From Mesaphorura yosii (Eukaryota > Arthropoda > Collembola > Poduromorpha > Tullbergiidae): a stretch of DNA of 64,000 nt. A program made the translations under genes and the position numbers. The stretch lies in contig WIXG01000090.1 of NCBI GenBank assembly GCA_009869945.1, positions 1-64,000 of the forward strand, read 5' to 3'. The notes under the pieces are model-generated. The model did not search any database, had not been told where the DNA came from, and saw only the letters and a program-made list of their open reading frames with translations. Below, piece by piece: positions 23,401 through 36,900 of this stretch (positions are counted from its first letter, which is position 1; each line of letters opens with the position of its first letter).

Positions 23401-26400
23401 CCACTGCCACCTCCATCGTGAACAGATACTGCGCACGCTTGCCCAGTGACACGTTCACCCGGCTCACCCCATCGTGGAGTATTGATACAATCAGGTTCAC
23501 TGAGGCAATTCCAAAGTTCATCACTTCGGACGTTGGCTTCATTTGCTCTCTGAGACTTCCAATAAACTCACCTGTGAAGTGGCCAATTCGGGTACGTTTT
23601 TTGGAAGATGAATATTATTCCGAAACCCCGAATGATGTTTATATCTACCTGAATTCATTCCCTTCAGGGAGTTCCAATGCCCACACAAACACTGGCTAAG
23701 AAGGCTGTTGCTGTTCAAACTGTGATGGTGCTACACAAGACAGGTGAATTGGATGATGAGCTCCTGCCTGTTGGGAAGGAAGGTGTTGTGCAAGAACCTG
23801 ACTTGGTAGTAGCGTCAGAGAACTCGGAAGACGAATTTGGAGAATTCAGGCCAGGAAGTACACGGAGACGACAGTATTATGACAAACAACTAGCTCCAGA
23901 ACTAGTGAACTGCCTTCCAGAAGTCGGTCGGCCCTTTTTCCTGTACTGGCTTCGAATGACTTTGGCGTGTCCACTACCAGACGAGCAAAATACTCGTGGA
24001 CGCAAGTTACATCCTCCAGAAGATGCAAACCAGTGCTTTGGCGTTGCTCTGTCAAAAGATATCCCACCACTGCCTCCTTTCCCAATATACACTCGTTGTG
24101 GGGAAGTTCTTGTCGAGTTGATCAGGATTCACAATGAAGATAATCTGCACGAGCTTACTGCTGAGCGACTTGAAAAGATTTCGACATTCCATCATTACAC
24201 GTTTACATCCGTCCTTCGACTGGATAAATATCTGACTTTGTTTGCTCCGAACCTCAGCGAGAACTCGTACTATGTCGTTCCACTAAAGTGCGGCGGCAAA
24301 TCTGTTAAAGATGGTCCAGTTCAGATTGACTGGAGTTTTATTGACGTGATTTCGCGGGAGAAGGAAGTGTCTCATCCGCTTCCACAAGATGATGAAAGTC
24401 GGAAGAGCTATGAGTTCCACAAGGAGGACTACGTTGATGCAGTCGTAATGCCGTGGTATCGAAACAATGATCAACCGCAGTATTTCTATGTCGCAGAAAT
24501 ATGCACGAACTTGACTCCACGGTCTCAGTTCCCAGGCAAGTAAATAAGCTAATTCCGTGTAACTCTAACCTTGGATTCATAAATATGGAGTGCTGTTTCT
24601 ACGCATTTTAGGTTGTGAATTTAAAACATTCGAGGAGTATTACAGGAAGAAGTATCGTCTTGTCATTCAACACCCATCGCAGCCTCTGCTAGATGTTGAT
24701 CACACTTCTGCAAGGCTCAACTTTCTGACCCCTCGATACGTAAACAGGAAAGGAATGGCCCTGCCAACGAGCAGCGAAACTACAAAGAAGGCAAAACGAG
24801 AAAATCTGGAGCAAAAGCAAATTCTTGTAAGTACATTATCGTACAGTGCATAGAAGTTTATGACAAGTGCCAGTTTTAAAATCTTGTTCACTCCAGGTAC
24901 CAGAGCTCTGCGCTATTCACCCATTCACTGCTTCCTTGTGGCGACAGGCAGTATGCCTGCCTTGCATTTTGTACCGTGTGAACGCACTTCTCATGGCCAA
25001 TAATATCAGAACTTTGGTTGCAAGTCAGGTTCACGGTCTTGGTTTAATTAACTTGCCTCAGGACTTCAGATGGAAACCATTAAGCTTCGGTTGGTCGCTC
25101 AGTGACGTATTTTCTTCGAGTGGGGAGCCTAAAAATATGTTGAAGGAGAAACCAAAAGAGAGTACAAGTAATGCAAATTCTGAAGAAACAAGCCTGAAGG
25201 AAACCGCCAAGGACGACACTGCACCCAAGATAAACCAGAAGGCGTCTGAATCAGTTAAAGCAGAACTTCCTAAACCCAACAAGCCGGCGAGTGAGCCGAA
25301 GATAAGCGGGTTTGAGAAGGCTGCGAAGGAAGGAGTTCCCAAGAACATTGTCCTTGGCCAAAATTTGCTTGGGTAAGAGGATGCGTCTTATATTTTTTGA
25401 CATTTGAGTGCATTAACTTCTATTTATTGCTGTAAATTTGTTCCAGAAACAAGACCCTGAATGAGATACTGAGTGAGGAAATGAAAAAATGCCGACAACC
25501 GCAGCTGGAAATTGGAACCTGGAGTAACGAAATGGCCAAGGGTACTACTTCAAGTGAACCAGACTATGATGAGGAAGAGGATGAACTTCTCGACCCCAAC
25601 GTGGCTTTGCCGTCCAATCTGATGATGCTGGATCAGAAGGTTTCGTGGGGTGGTCGGTACAAGTTGTAAGTTACTCAACAGAATTCGAGATCTCAAGAAG
25701 ATTATGTTATACTGATTCGATGCTATGCTGAAAAGATTCAACCACAAAGTTCACCGTGCACTGTATGGGAGCCCAACTCATTGGGGAGAGGTCTGGGATC
25801 GAACCGCTTTTGAACCACCGGAGGACTTCGATGAATTGGAAACTGCCTCATTGCATTCCGATACTAGTGGCTCAGATGAATCTTTTCTTGATGGTGACAA
25901 TAACTTGAAGATTCAGTTTGAGGGCAATACTGCTGAGGCGCTGGACAAAAGGAAGTTTGGCACCGCGTTTGACCATCGCCTCACCGATGAATTCAGAGCC
26001 AGCGAAGACTTGTGGTGGGGAAGGATGGCCGACGAAGAGAATCATTCAGATGATTTCCAAGAAACAAATGAAGATTTGTTGAGACAGGAATTTGAAAAAA
26101 AAGTGGAGGCTAGAATTGGGGATATACAAAACGTATTTAAATGGAATGAAGTGCAAAACGTAAGATTTCACTGATAATGACATTTCCCCGTCATTTTCAT
26201 TTTTGTCTCCTTTCTATTTCAGATTCCACCCAGAGCTGTCAAGAAGTCATCCGGACCGGAGAATGTGGAGAATGAAATTACGAAAGCATGCATCGAGCTA
26301 ATCGCGAATGCTGCACAAGCCCAACCACCGCCAATGAGCCAAAGTTCTGTTGCAGATTCAGATACGGCTAATCCTCAAGTAAAATTGGATCCTGACTCGT

Positions 26401-28396
26401 TTAGCTTCGATTTTCAGCCGTCGTTAGAGGATCATGTGGGTCCCAGTCCGTGTCAGATTCTTCAAGCTCTCACTATGTCGAATGCAAATGATGGACTTAA
26501 TCTCGAAAGATTGGAAACCATCGGCGACTCCTTTTTGAAGTATGCGATAACCACGTATTTATTCTGCTCTTACGAGAACATCCATGAGGGCAAGCTAAGC
26601 CACCTCAGGTCTAAGCAAGTAAGTTGTACTATCACCAACGATCGAAAACTACTGACATTGCTATATAATAATAATTCTGGCTGGTAGGTAAGCAACGTCC
26701 ACTTGTACCGCCTTGGAAGACGAAGAGGTCTGGGAGGAATAATGATAGCTGCGAAATTTGAACCACATGACAATTGGCTGCCTCCTGGTTACCACATTTC
26801 GAAGGACATAGATAAAGCGTTGATTCATTCTAAGCTTCCTCACAATCATATTTCAATGGCACAGGTAAGTTTCAGCAATATGACGATGTTCACTCATTCT
26901 GATGGTCTTACTTTTATTTGAAGGTGACGGCAATGAAAGGAATGACAAAGTCAGAAATCGAGGAGGCTCTAAAATCTCCTACATTGAAATTTGATTCTGA
27001 GTTCATCCCATACAATCTGGTCACACAACAGTCAATTCCGGACAAATCGATCGCTGACTCAGTTGAGGCCTTAATTGGAGCTTATCTGACATCAACTGGA
27101 CCACTCGGTGCGCTGCTCTTCATGTCATGGCTTGGTGTCCGCGTTCTGCCATCCAGAGTGATTCCAGAGGATGAAATACATGCAGTAAAATCTAAGGCTA
27201 AAGAAACGGCAACATCTGTGTATTATATGAAGGTTCCCGACAAGCTGGAAGTTATTCTGTTTGAGAAACTAAAGCCACCCGCGTCGCCATTGCTCCGATA
27301 CGAAGGCGACTCTCAGCAGCAACTGGGAGTCCTGCTAAAGGTAAGATGATGAGTACATTATGGAATGTATTTTCCAGATTGCTGAAAGGTCACAAACTTA
27401 ATCAGAATTGCTTCGGTAGGGTTACGAAAAGTTTGAAGATTCCATCGGATATAAATTCAGGGACAGAAGTTATCTGCTGCAAGCTTTCACTCACGCGTCC
27501 TATGCGGCGAACCAACTCACAGATTGCTACCAGAGACTTGAATTTTTGGGAGATGCTATTTTGGGTAGGTCAAACTTTTGGACTAACTATGGTTATCAGC
27601 GTAATAATTTTTTTCAACAATTAGATTACTTGATAACACGCCACTTGTACGAGGATCCGAGGCAGCACTCTCCTGGGTCTCTGACTGACCTGCGATCTGC
27701 TCTTGTCAATAACACGATATTTGCATCACTGGCTGTAAAGAATGGATTTCACAAATACTTTCGCCACGCATCGCCAGGTCTGTCGTCCGTACTACAAAAA
27801 TTCGTTACGTTTCAGGAACAGCATTCCCACACGCTAACTCAAGATGTAAGTCTCAAGTTCCGAGTTCGGGTCAATAAGGCCAAGCTCTTGATTTGATAGA
27901 CTTTTGTCTCTTTCAGTACTATTTGATGGGAGAAGAAGAATGTGAAGAAGCTGAGGATATCGAGGTTCCCAAAGCTCTCGGAGACGTGTTCGAGTCTGTT
28001 GCCGGCGCAATTTATTTAGATTCCGGTATGAGTTTGGATGCAGTCTGGAGCGTTTACTTTAAGATAATGAAGAATGAAATTGGTACGCATAGTCAAACTT
28101 CCGCTTCATGTTTACGACAACCAATCCTGAGTGCTCATATTCTGTTTTCTTCTTTAACAGAACAATTCAGCGAGAATGTTCCAAAGTCGCCAATTCGTGA
28201 GCTGTTGGAGCTGGAGCCTGAGACTGCAAAGTTCGGGAAACCTGAGAAGTTGTGGGACGGACGTCGAGTACGCGTTGTGGTTGAGATATTTGGAGTCGGT
28301 GTGTTTCGTGGCATTGGACGAAATTACAGAATTGCCAAGTGCACTGCCGCCAAATGTGCACTCCGACATGTCAGGAAATACCGTCATAGGACGTAA
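20489..28396 (+). CDS. Dcr-1: Dicer-1 ribonuclease (arthropod Dcr-1)
   Basis: Cuts pre-miRNA hairpins into mature duplexes in the cytoplasm with a dsRBD partner. Eighteen exons: 20489-20655, 20731-21177, 21279-21954, 22032-22780, 22854-23130, 23199-23591, 23668-24535, 24612-24826, 24897-25372, 25447-25665, 25736-26159, 26223-26618, 26688-26864, 26924-27340, 27420-27564, 27625-27845, 27917-28082, 28161-28396. They give 2222 residues, close to fly Dcr-1. Order: degenerate helicase (Walker A replaced by [14 protein letters not shown] replaced by DNVH), Q- and acid-rich linker, helicase-C ([20 protein letters not shown], about 660-800), DUF283 (about 860-950), platform/PAZ (about 1000-1330), RNase IIIa ([16 protein letters not shown], about 1732), RNase IIIb ([16 protein letters not shown], about 2008) and C-terminal dsRBD (2148-2222). 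Both catalytic centres keep their acidic residues (GD...[11 protein letters not shown]...ALGDVFES). Intron 7 is GC-AG. Confidence 0.97.
24536..24611 (+). other. GC-AG intron 7 of Dicer-1
   Basis: The donor is CCCAG|GCAAGT and the acceptor TTTTAG|GT. The GT three bases downstream (24540) would put exon 8 out of frame with an immediate stop. Only the GC donor restores the PAZ reading [13 protein letters not shown]. Confidence 0.8.
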
Positions 28397-28586
28397 AATT
28401 CATCTACTCTAAATATAAGTCAGCATTGTTCGAGCAACTAAATGCAGGGTTGTGTGATTGTGAGATCATTTCTGATCGACTTTAAGTTTTTTTTAATTCG
28501 ATACATTTTTTACATTTTCGAGCGGAAGAGCATATTATATTCATAGCGAAATTATAACTGTGCTTATTAAATTTATATTAGCCTCA

Positions 28587-28592
28587 AATAAA
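28587..28592 (+). terminator. Poly(A) signal of Dicer-1
   Basis: AATAAA 190 nt after the TAA stop (28394-28396), in AT-rich sequence. Confidence 0.5.
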
Positions 28593-31500
28593 AGTGTATT
28601 AATTTGTGAGGACGGCTGCACTACTCGTACCTTGTTAATTAAGACGGTTCGTCGTCAAACACACCTCCACACTCTGATGGAGACCGGAGATTAGTTAATG
28701 AGCGAATGTGACGAGTCTGGCTCAAACTAGACTTATTAGCTGTAGCTGCTGTGGGTCCTCGTCGTGCTTAATCCATGCATACCATACATAGCTTGTTACT
28801 TGGACCCATACGTAAACAAAACAAAGCATCTTATTGAGTTCATGATTCCTTGAGATTATGATAATCTCTTGACTTGAAACTCCATTCCCAGCCAATTGTA
28901 CTGCAATACCCTCAACGAGAGTGGAATGAAAAGAAAAGAGCATAAATGGGACTGATTCTCAGTCACGTCAATTCATTCTCAGTTTGGACTCGCATTCACC
29001 TACTCTTCAGCTTAAAAGCTCTTCGCTTTCGAAGGTTTACTTGATTTGTTCTTTACAGAATTCTCATACCGTGTCATTAAAATGTACTTGTTGTGTTCAT
29101 TCCGATCAAACCCGGCTCAGCACAAATTCGGCTTCTGAATCCTGTCAATTTTTACACTGCGTGCTTGAATGGTTCTCTAAATTCTAAAAAAGTGCCACAA
29201 AAAACGTAAACTTTGTTCACACGGACCCTTCTTCTGACACTTCTCACTGAGAATTCGCAGAATTGTTCGCTGACGTCCGTCTCATTTTCCAGTTTCCGTG
29301 AAGCAGGTTCTATACCGCACCGAAAAACAACCATTATGCGTGAATTGACTGGTTTTCTGCCAATCGCTGCGACATCACGAATTAAACTCATCCCGAGCCA
29401 AATCATTCCGACCAAAGTGTCAACATTGAAGGGACAATTGTTGGCGTCGTGCTACCACCACCACTTTAAAATATTCATATACTCGTACTGGTAGACTTGG
29501 AACTTTCCCATCGTGAACTTTGTAGTCGTTGGTAGTAGTGAACTTTGCTTATAGTTGAATTCCTGCTCATCAGTCTGTGAACTTTCCACAATCCAAAGTT
29601 ATTTTACTGCTGTGCGTCTGCTGTTTGTCTCAGCTTCGCAGGAAACGAAAACAAGACACCATTAAAGGGTACAGGTAAAGGCAAGTATGAGATTCTGTAC
29701 AGCAGCAGTCGCTGTTCGATGGAAAAAGCAATTAAGATTAATCTCATATACAAGCTTATCACGTGTTTACAAGTGCAATTAAGAACATGCCCACTTTCTG
29801 GTCACGCATATTATGATTAGCGCAGTGCTTGATTGCGATTTCCTGAGAAATGAATTCAGGACAGGACGCCAAGAAGCACTCACGATTAAACCGACGTGAA
29901 CGTGAGTCGGTCTTATTTCATAGATTTCGGAGAAGTCCATGGGAATATTTTAAGAGGGCATTGCGTCCAAGTAGTGGAATGGAGTTTGAACCGGAGGGCC
30001 GTAGAAGTCGAAATAAGAATTGAAAATATTTCGGAGTTGGAATACGAAGCAATGTACTCATTACAGTTATCACGGCATTACAATAACGATTTATGTTAAT
30101 TTCGCAATTAGTAATCACATAACCATTACGATGAGGTGCAAGATGCTTCGGTTTGTGTTTGGTGTTTATTATGCATAACTCGTCCATTGTCACGCTATGA
30201 TTTTTTACATAACTCGAGTCTCGTGTGCAGAGTCTGAGCTGAATCTTCGATGCGATGAATGCGCAGTGCAGCGATAAAAGGGCAGACTTAATTACACTCA
30301 TTATTTATGTTAATTTGGCTCCCACATATGCTCTATGGAGCTGGTGCGCAGTTTAAGTCATTTTATTCAGCTGCGACATGCCTTAAATCATAAACCACCA
30401 AGCATTAAGAGCGATTGACAAGCATTAACGTGCATTGTTCATTGCGCATTCCATGCAGGCATCAAATGTCAACAATTAACACCACCACGACGGCGTCAGC
30501 CTGCCAATTAACAATTTATGAGCTTGTAATTCTGCATTCTCGGCGCATTTGCACACTAATTTCTGTGTTACCAGAAATGCTCTGTGCTTTCGAGATTGCT
30601 ATTTGACGCGCAGTGCATTCGAAATGAAGCTGCAGCGAACAAATATCGTAAACTGCAATACTAGCTTCTCGTTTAATTTTTAATAGGAGCAATACAGTCA
30701 ATCTGTACATGAATTTCTTCGCAGTTCAGTATCTAGGGATTTTCTATATTTCCACAAAATTGAAAACAGATGCTCATTACACGATCCAGGTCCACGGCAA
30801 TAAATTCAAATACAAATGCCGTACTCTTCCTACAAAACGCAGCCACGCGGGCCAACCCAAGCCAGTGCATGCAGAGTCCAGAATGAACGGTGTCGCTTTC
30901 TATTATTGTATTGTATTGTCGTGTCTTAGCCTTTGATTTCGCCTTGCGCACCCTCAAACCCACAAAAATTAACGCTTGTGAAATCTGTCTTCCTTGTGAA
31001 CAGCGAGTGCTCGTGCTTCAGCCAATCGGTGATCGTGGCATTAGTCATAGACAGGATTGGAAGCTGGTATGAAAGCTGAGTCCAGTGTCCATGGACTTAA
31101 TCTCAGCTTCGTCATACATAATTAAGGCATCGACTGCGCGACTAATAAGACAGAGTGCACTCGGCGACAAAGACAAACATTAACCCTGCACGTTGTTGCG
31201 TTTAGGATTGCCTCGTTACAGGATTTTTGGGTTTTTGTTTATGTGCGTGTGCAAACACTGGACACATGTGCTGGAGAACGCCACAATCAATTAAAGTGCA
31301 AAGGTGAAGCCCACGCCCATTTTCAGACTTTTCCCACTCGCTCCTCTATTCTAAAAACTCTGGCGTCCGCTTCTGCTTCTGGCATCCGACGTGGGCGCTT
31401 GACGTTGTGCTGGAGCATTGTGTAGTCTGGCTTCTGTCACCGATGCGCGAAATCTAAAGCAGGTGTCGTTATTATCTGCCACATCACTTGATACCGATAA

Positions 31501-33533
31501 GCTCTGGTTAGATGACTACGAGCTAAATATTACAGCTAAACGAGTCTGACTCGGTTCAGAATATTTTAGTAATTGAAAAACCGTGTTTCCGAATTACGTT
31601 AGAATGAATCGCAGCATCCGAAGTGCAATGCAATTATGCTAATGTAATGAATGACAGCGCAGCTGGGAATTGCGCTTTACATATTCGAACGGCACGGTCC
31701 ATGCATGTGAGTTCTTCTAATGGAGTATTAACATGAATATGGAGCAAGATGCTATTTAATTGACCACATGTTGGTGGTGGTAGTTCATCTCTCTGGAGTA
31801 ACAAGGCAATTAAGTTCAGCTTCAGTATGAAGCAGCTTCGCACAAAATAAGGACTACTCTCGTATGCTTTTGCAAGGAAAGCGGGGAAGCAACTTCTTAC
31901 GACCAGATTAACCTCCGTCTCTGGTGGATTCAAAGGTTCTTTTGCTTTATGCCCTATTTCAGGGCGTGGTGGATTCAGGGCTGCGGCTGATGATCTCACG
32001 GTGATAAACCGCCTGTAATGAGTCGAAGTTTGCTACCAATTCTGCGTCTTATCTTGCCTGTAATTGTGCTTGGTGCTTTAGCAAATTCTCCATTTAGTAA
32101 AGTTTGTGTAATTCGCTCGAAGTGCAGGTGCGGCACGAATTCACGTCATTCCAATGAATGAATACCAGGAAAATTCTCCCACGTGAACTTTGTTCTAGAA
32201 CCTTGTCCCATAATCACTAGCAAAACAAAGATAACGACGTAGTGGATTTAAGCCTTTTAGTTTAGTCGTGTCAAGTTTACGAAGAAGGCTGCCAATTGTA
32301 TCCCGAACAATATTTCTGCGTTCTTTGTAGATTTTGCACCTAATCTGCATTATTCCAGAATATTTAATTGATGACAACAACATATTACGAGTCAATGTCA
32401 CTTACGTCAAACGAGCAACAGGGCCGCCGATACAGTGATGCCATTGCCTTTCAGAAACACTGAGCCTTGGCGTTTACCGTGGTGTAGAACTTGCGAACTG
32501 GCAAGTGTCAGATTCCAAGAAAAAGGAGAGAGTCTTTATTTATGGGAAACAAATTGACGCTCTGCTTGCTATCCTTTTAACTCGCTTTAATCGGTGTTGG
32601 GGAGTTCAATCCGGAATGGTCGATTACCGACTATTGAATAAATTGACTCCATTCTGTCTGCTTTCAGCCTTTGCACCGTTTTCTTGAATCAACCTTTCAT
32701 TTGAATGCAGCCAGGGCCCAACTACAGATGAAGTCCAGCCACATTAGCAACACATTAAAAGTACCCTTTCTTCCTCTGTCAATGTCAAGTTTGTGCTGAT
32801 TCTTACCTGACTATTTTCGGAACAAAAGCTTAAAATAGCACAGTGCAGCGTGATTGCAACTTTAGCTCAATCTTGTAACGGGTTGTGAATTGCACACCGA
32901 AAGCCGAAAATAAGACATATTTCACTCTTACTTTTAGACATGCTAATTGTCAGCCTCAATTGTGCATGCATGCATGAATCGAACTTTTGTTTGCCTATGT
33001 CACGAGTGGACGAGGACGCTAATTGGTTCATTTAACGCACAGGCTACGTGGATTGAAAATTTTTTCGCGTGACATCGCGTAGATAATGAAAGGGAATCGC
33101 TTGTTTATGTTTTCGTTTGTGCACGCGCTTCACGCCAGGTCCGTGTGCCGTGATGCATGACTCACGACCTCGCGGCCGGTCACGGAACGGACTGGAGAAT
33201 TCCTGTTTTGTTGCCATCTCCGTGCAGGATGCTTGTGTTAGAATTGCGCAGCAGAAGAGTTTCTTGGAAAGTGACCGTGAGACACGGCCTACGTGGTTTG
33301 GACGAATGTTGAGGTCATTCGTGAGCGAATCCAGGAATCAGAGTCAAAAATGGATGCAAATGCGGATTAGAGGAGAGGTTCGCATTAGAAGTGATTTAGA
33401 CCTTAGAATTCTGACCCCTTATTCTGCCCGAGTGCTAGTGAAACGTGGACCTGAGCCTAGGACTATGCTACGCTAGTTTAGAAAACGCCAGCGAATATTA
33501 ATACCATAAGAGGCTTAAGCACACGACTGACTG
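28593..33533. other. Long gene-poor region upstream of the GPCR
   Basis: Nearly 5 kb between Dicer-1 and the GPCR. Open frames are short, lack recognisable motifs and mostly start at non-ATG codons. Sequence around 33100-33300 is richer in G+C and CpG than its surroundings and could belong to a promoter or 5' exon. No tRNA, microRNA-like long hairpin or transposon was recognised by eye. Confidence 0.5.
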
Positions 33534-33540
33534 TATAAAT
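33534..33540 (+). promoter_or_regulatory. Possible TATA box of the GPCR gene
   Basis: TATAAAT about 390 nt before the GPCR ATG, the nearest good TATA-like motif. No strong initiator was found 25-35 nt downstream, so this is weak. Confidence 0.2.
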
Positions 33541-33927
33541 TAGCAATGAATTCTTATCGCTTGTTGTTCATGTCACAGGTTGCAGTTGCGGACATGGAGC
33601 GGGGTTCGTCATGTCTGTTTCTGAGACGTCTAATGCTGTCTTGAGGTGAAGTCGTGGCGTGTGGTTGAGCGAGGCTTGGTGCCGCGTGCTGGACCCAAGG
33701 GATTCTGATGCTGTGATCTGTGATGTGCAGTTGCTGTGGCTGCAGCGTAACTGTACTCTTGGTCCATATTTTCACTTACAATTCTCGATTCTTAATTGCT
33801 GCTGCTGGATTGGATTGGCTGCGCACCTCCTGGATTGTACACAGAAGAAACACAAGGCAAAGAGAAGAGAGACGCGAGGTCTCAGCTGATCATTCACTGT
33901 CTAACTTGGGTCTGGTGTGGGTGAAGA

Positions 33928-36900
33928 ATGGAAGTTGTCGACTTGACATCCACGTTGACGTTAACAGGCACCGGTACAATCACGAGCGCCGCTGGAGAGC
34001 CAATCAGTGACGAGCTTCTGACACCAAACAGTTACACGTTCTACGGTGAGACGACTGTGGTCGTACTCCTCCTGCTGATCGGGTCCGTACTGAACGGCCC
34101 TCTGCTGTACGTTTACTGCGTGTCAAATCAAGCCAGATCAATTGCCGACAAGTAAGTCAAACACTATTCAGCCTAATCAACGACCCGCGCCTATTTTCTC
34201 ATTTTTTTTCAGATTTCTCATCAATCTAATCATTGCCGATATTCTTTCGCTCGTGCTTCTGCTTCCGACAATCATCGTGGACTTGTTTCTTCTAGAGAAG
34301 AACGCAGAGAGTCTCTTTCGAAATATGACTCATCTCGCCTCTGAAATCGGCGACTTCTCGACGCATTTCATGAACGGAAGTCACGGGAATGAGGTGTTTC
34401 TCTCAGACGCTGGATCTGGATCGGAACCCTCTCCGATTTCAAGTACAAACCAGTCAAGTTAACGTACAACCGGCGTCTCGGTTGAGGGAATCACGCACCG
34501 GGCCTGACACATGCAATTTGTGAATTTTGTAGTTCAACTTTATCCTGTACTGACAGCACACAGCAACAACAGCACTTTTCTTCTGGTCTCGTCAAACGGA
34601 ACTGGTAGTGAAGGTGAGGCTTCCCTCCTAATGGTTGATTTGGTCGAAACTTGGGACTGGTCATGCACTTTCAAAAAGTGCCTGTTTTCCGGTCTCGCAA
34701 CGGCCTCAATTCTTTCCACACTGGAGATCGCCATGGAGCGGTACTTGGCCATCGTGACTCCGCTCCACTACCACAAATTTCTTACAAAATACAAAGTGCT
34801 GATGACGTCTTTCGGCGGCGGAATCATCGCAATCGGTAAGGAACCACGCGGGACACATCTGTAGCTGCTTTGGAGGAATTAAATCACGATTGGCTTGATG
34901 TATGACGCCCAGAAGTAGCTCTCAATTACAACGTAAGCGGGCTGGCACGCGGCGAAAGCTACTTTTGTTGATAGGTTTAGGCCTGGGATCGCAGAATTCA
35001 AAACAGGACTTGATACTCTTCTTTCGCAATAGTTGAAGGCCTAAATTTCCATAATGCCACTTTGCCATAAGTGTTGCACAAAAGTCATAATCTGGACTTA
35101 GACAAATTAATCGCTGATCGTGAATGCCATTGAAGTCAGAGAGTCCCGCAAGGCTTTTGTCTCTTGTCGCCGGTAGAGCGGGATACTTCTCGACTGTTTC
35201 TTTTCGTGGTGATGAACTCATGCGTCGCGTGCCCTTAATTTATCCATTCTTCTCTCTCCATCTGCTTTAATCTTTAATTCAAGTGATTTGGCGTGTGATC
35301 TGTGCCTCGTAATGATAATGAATGAGTATGAATTAAAAACGCTAATCTGCCATCGTTGCCTCGATTCTCTGCATCAAGGCAACGCGAGACCCACAAATCA
35401 CGTCTGCCATCTGTCCAGAATTAGTGGAGTGACTAATTCTGGACAGAGTCAGCCCAGTTCAATTAAGTCTACGTGATTCAATTCTGAGCCACCACATTTG
35501 TGTTTTTGTTTATGTTTCATCTATCGAGCTGGATCAATAAAAATACAGAGAGGTGAACGAATTCTGTGACCCGAATCCTTTGTTTTCTTGATTTCAGGTT
35601 CTGCTGTTCTCTCTGCCCTCGATCCGTGCGAGCCCGTGTTTCCAAGCTGCACTCGGACCACAATCTCGTACACGAGCAGCTTCTGGTGGCCGCTCTACAC
35701 TTTGGGACATGTCACACTGTTTTTCATACTGCCGGTTGTATGCATGGCTTGCATCTACATCAAAATCTGGCTGGAGGCTCGACGGCAGAAGGCAAAAATC
35801 AGTCTGCAATACAAGAGGCCATTCTTTCTTCACGTGACGCCCTCAAGTCCATCTGGTAACAATGACTCAGACCTAACTCGTCGCCTTAACCTTCGGAAAA
35901 CTTAAGAGACACAATTTTTAGGAGATGATTTCAAGGGAAAGCCAAAATTCTTCCTGCATCCAGTCATCCTTCGTTTTCGATTCATCGACCGTTTCGTAAC
36001 GGCAAGAATGGACCGTGCCGCCCGCGTCGCAATCTGCACGTTGATGGTCACCATCGTTTGCTGGTCGCCATATTATTTTGTCCAATGCGCACATTCCATT
36101 CGATCAATTCTTGTAAGCAAAAGCAACATTTCTCCAGTTCTATTAAGTTTAGTTGAGCGAACTTTATTGAAATGACTATACTCAGGAGCAATTGAAGGGT
36201 GAAGTTCGCGTGAAGGAGTCATGGAGTCATTTGGAGAGCACAATTCCGTTGTTGGCAGCCAGTCTTCATCCAGTCGTCGCTCCGTTCTTCTACGGCTACC
36301 GCTACACCATCATTCGTGACCGCGTCTTTCTGCTCTTCAAACTGGATCGATGGCACCCAGCCATTCGTGAGCGCAGAAGCAACAGCGTCAGTCAGTACAG
36401 GTCACCCGGGCGTTCGGTGAGACGGAAGAAGGAAGTATCTACTGCTCAACATCAAGCAACAACGAATGGCCAGCAAGCTGGTGAAAACAATAACCAGGAG
36501 TGGAATGATCAGCAACGGCAAGATGGAGAGACAGAGGTGAAATTGGCCAACGGCAGCAGCGGGCACACTATAATCACGGTGGACGATTCAGAAGAGCAGA
36601 GGCCAAATGTGGAGAATGGAGTGCCGCCATTTCTGTTCACAATTGGGGCGGTAGACGAAGACGAGGATCGCATGGACCAACTGTCGTACGGTTACTGCGA
36701 CCGTAGCCGTTACACAAATTATGGGGATCGCAAGCCGAATGCTTACGAGTACGGCAACGATAGCTGCTCCTCGTCGGACGCCCTTCTCTCACATCACTAC
36801 TCGGGCAACTTCTTGTACGACGAGCCGAGCTCCCGGAGTCCGTATCCGAATTACACCACTTGTGTGGACCCGAATTTATGCAGCAAAAACATTGTTCTCA

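Noticed and set aside
20489-28396. Idea that the DUF3638 helicase-like gene and Dicer-1 form a functional RNA-silencing pair
   Set aside because: Proximity alone, with an unrelated transporter between them and opposite strands, is no evidence in an animal genome.
33117-33476. 119-codon plus-strand ORF upstream of the GPCR
   Set aside because: The frame opens with TTG, is Arg-rich from CpG-rich sequence and has no recognisable motif; probably leader or promoter DNA.
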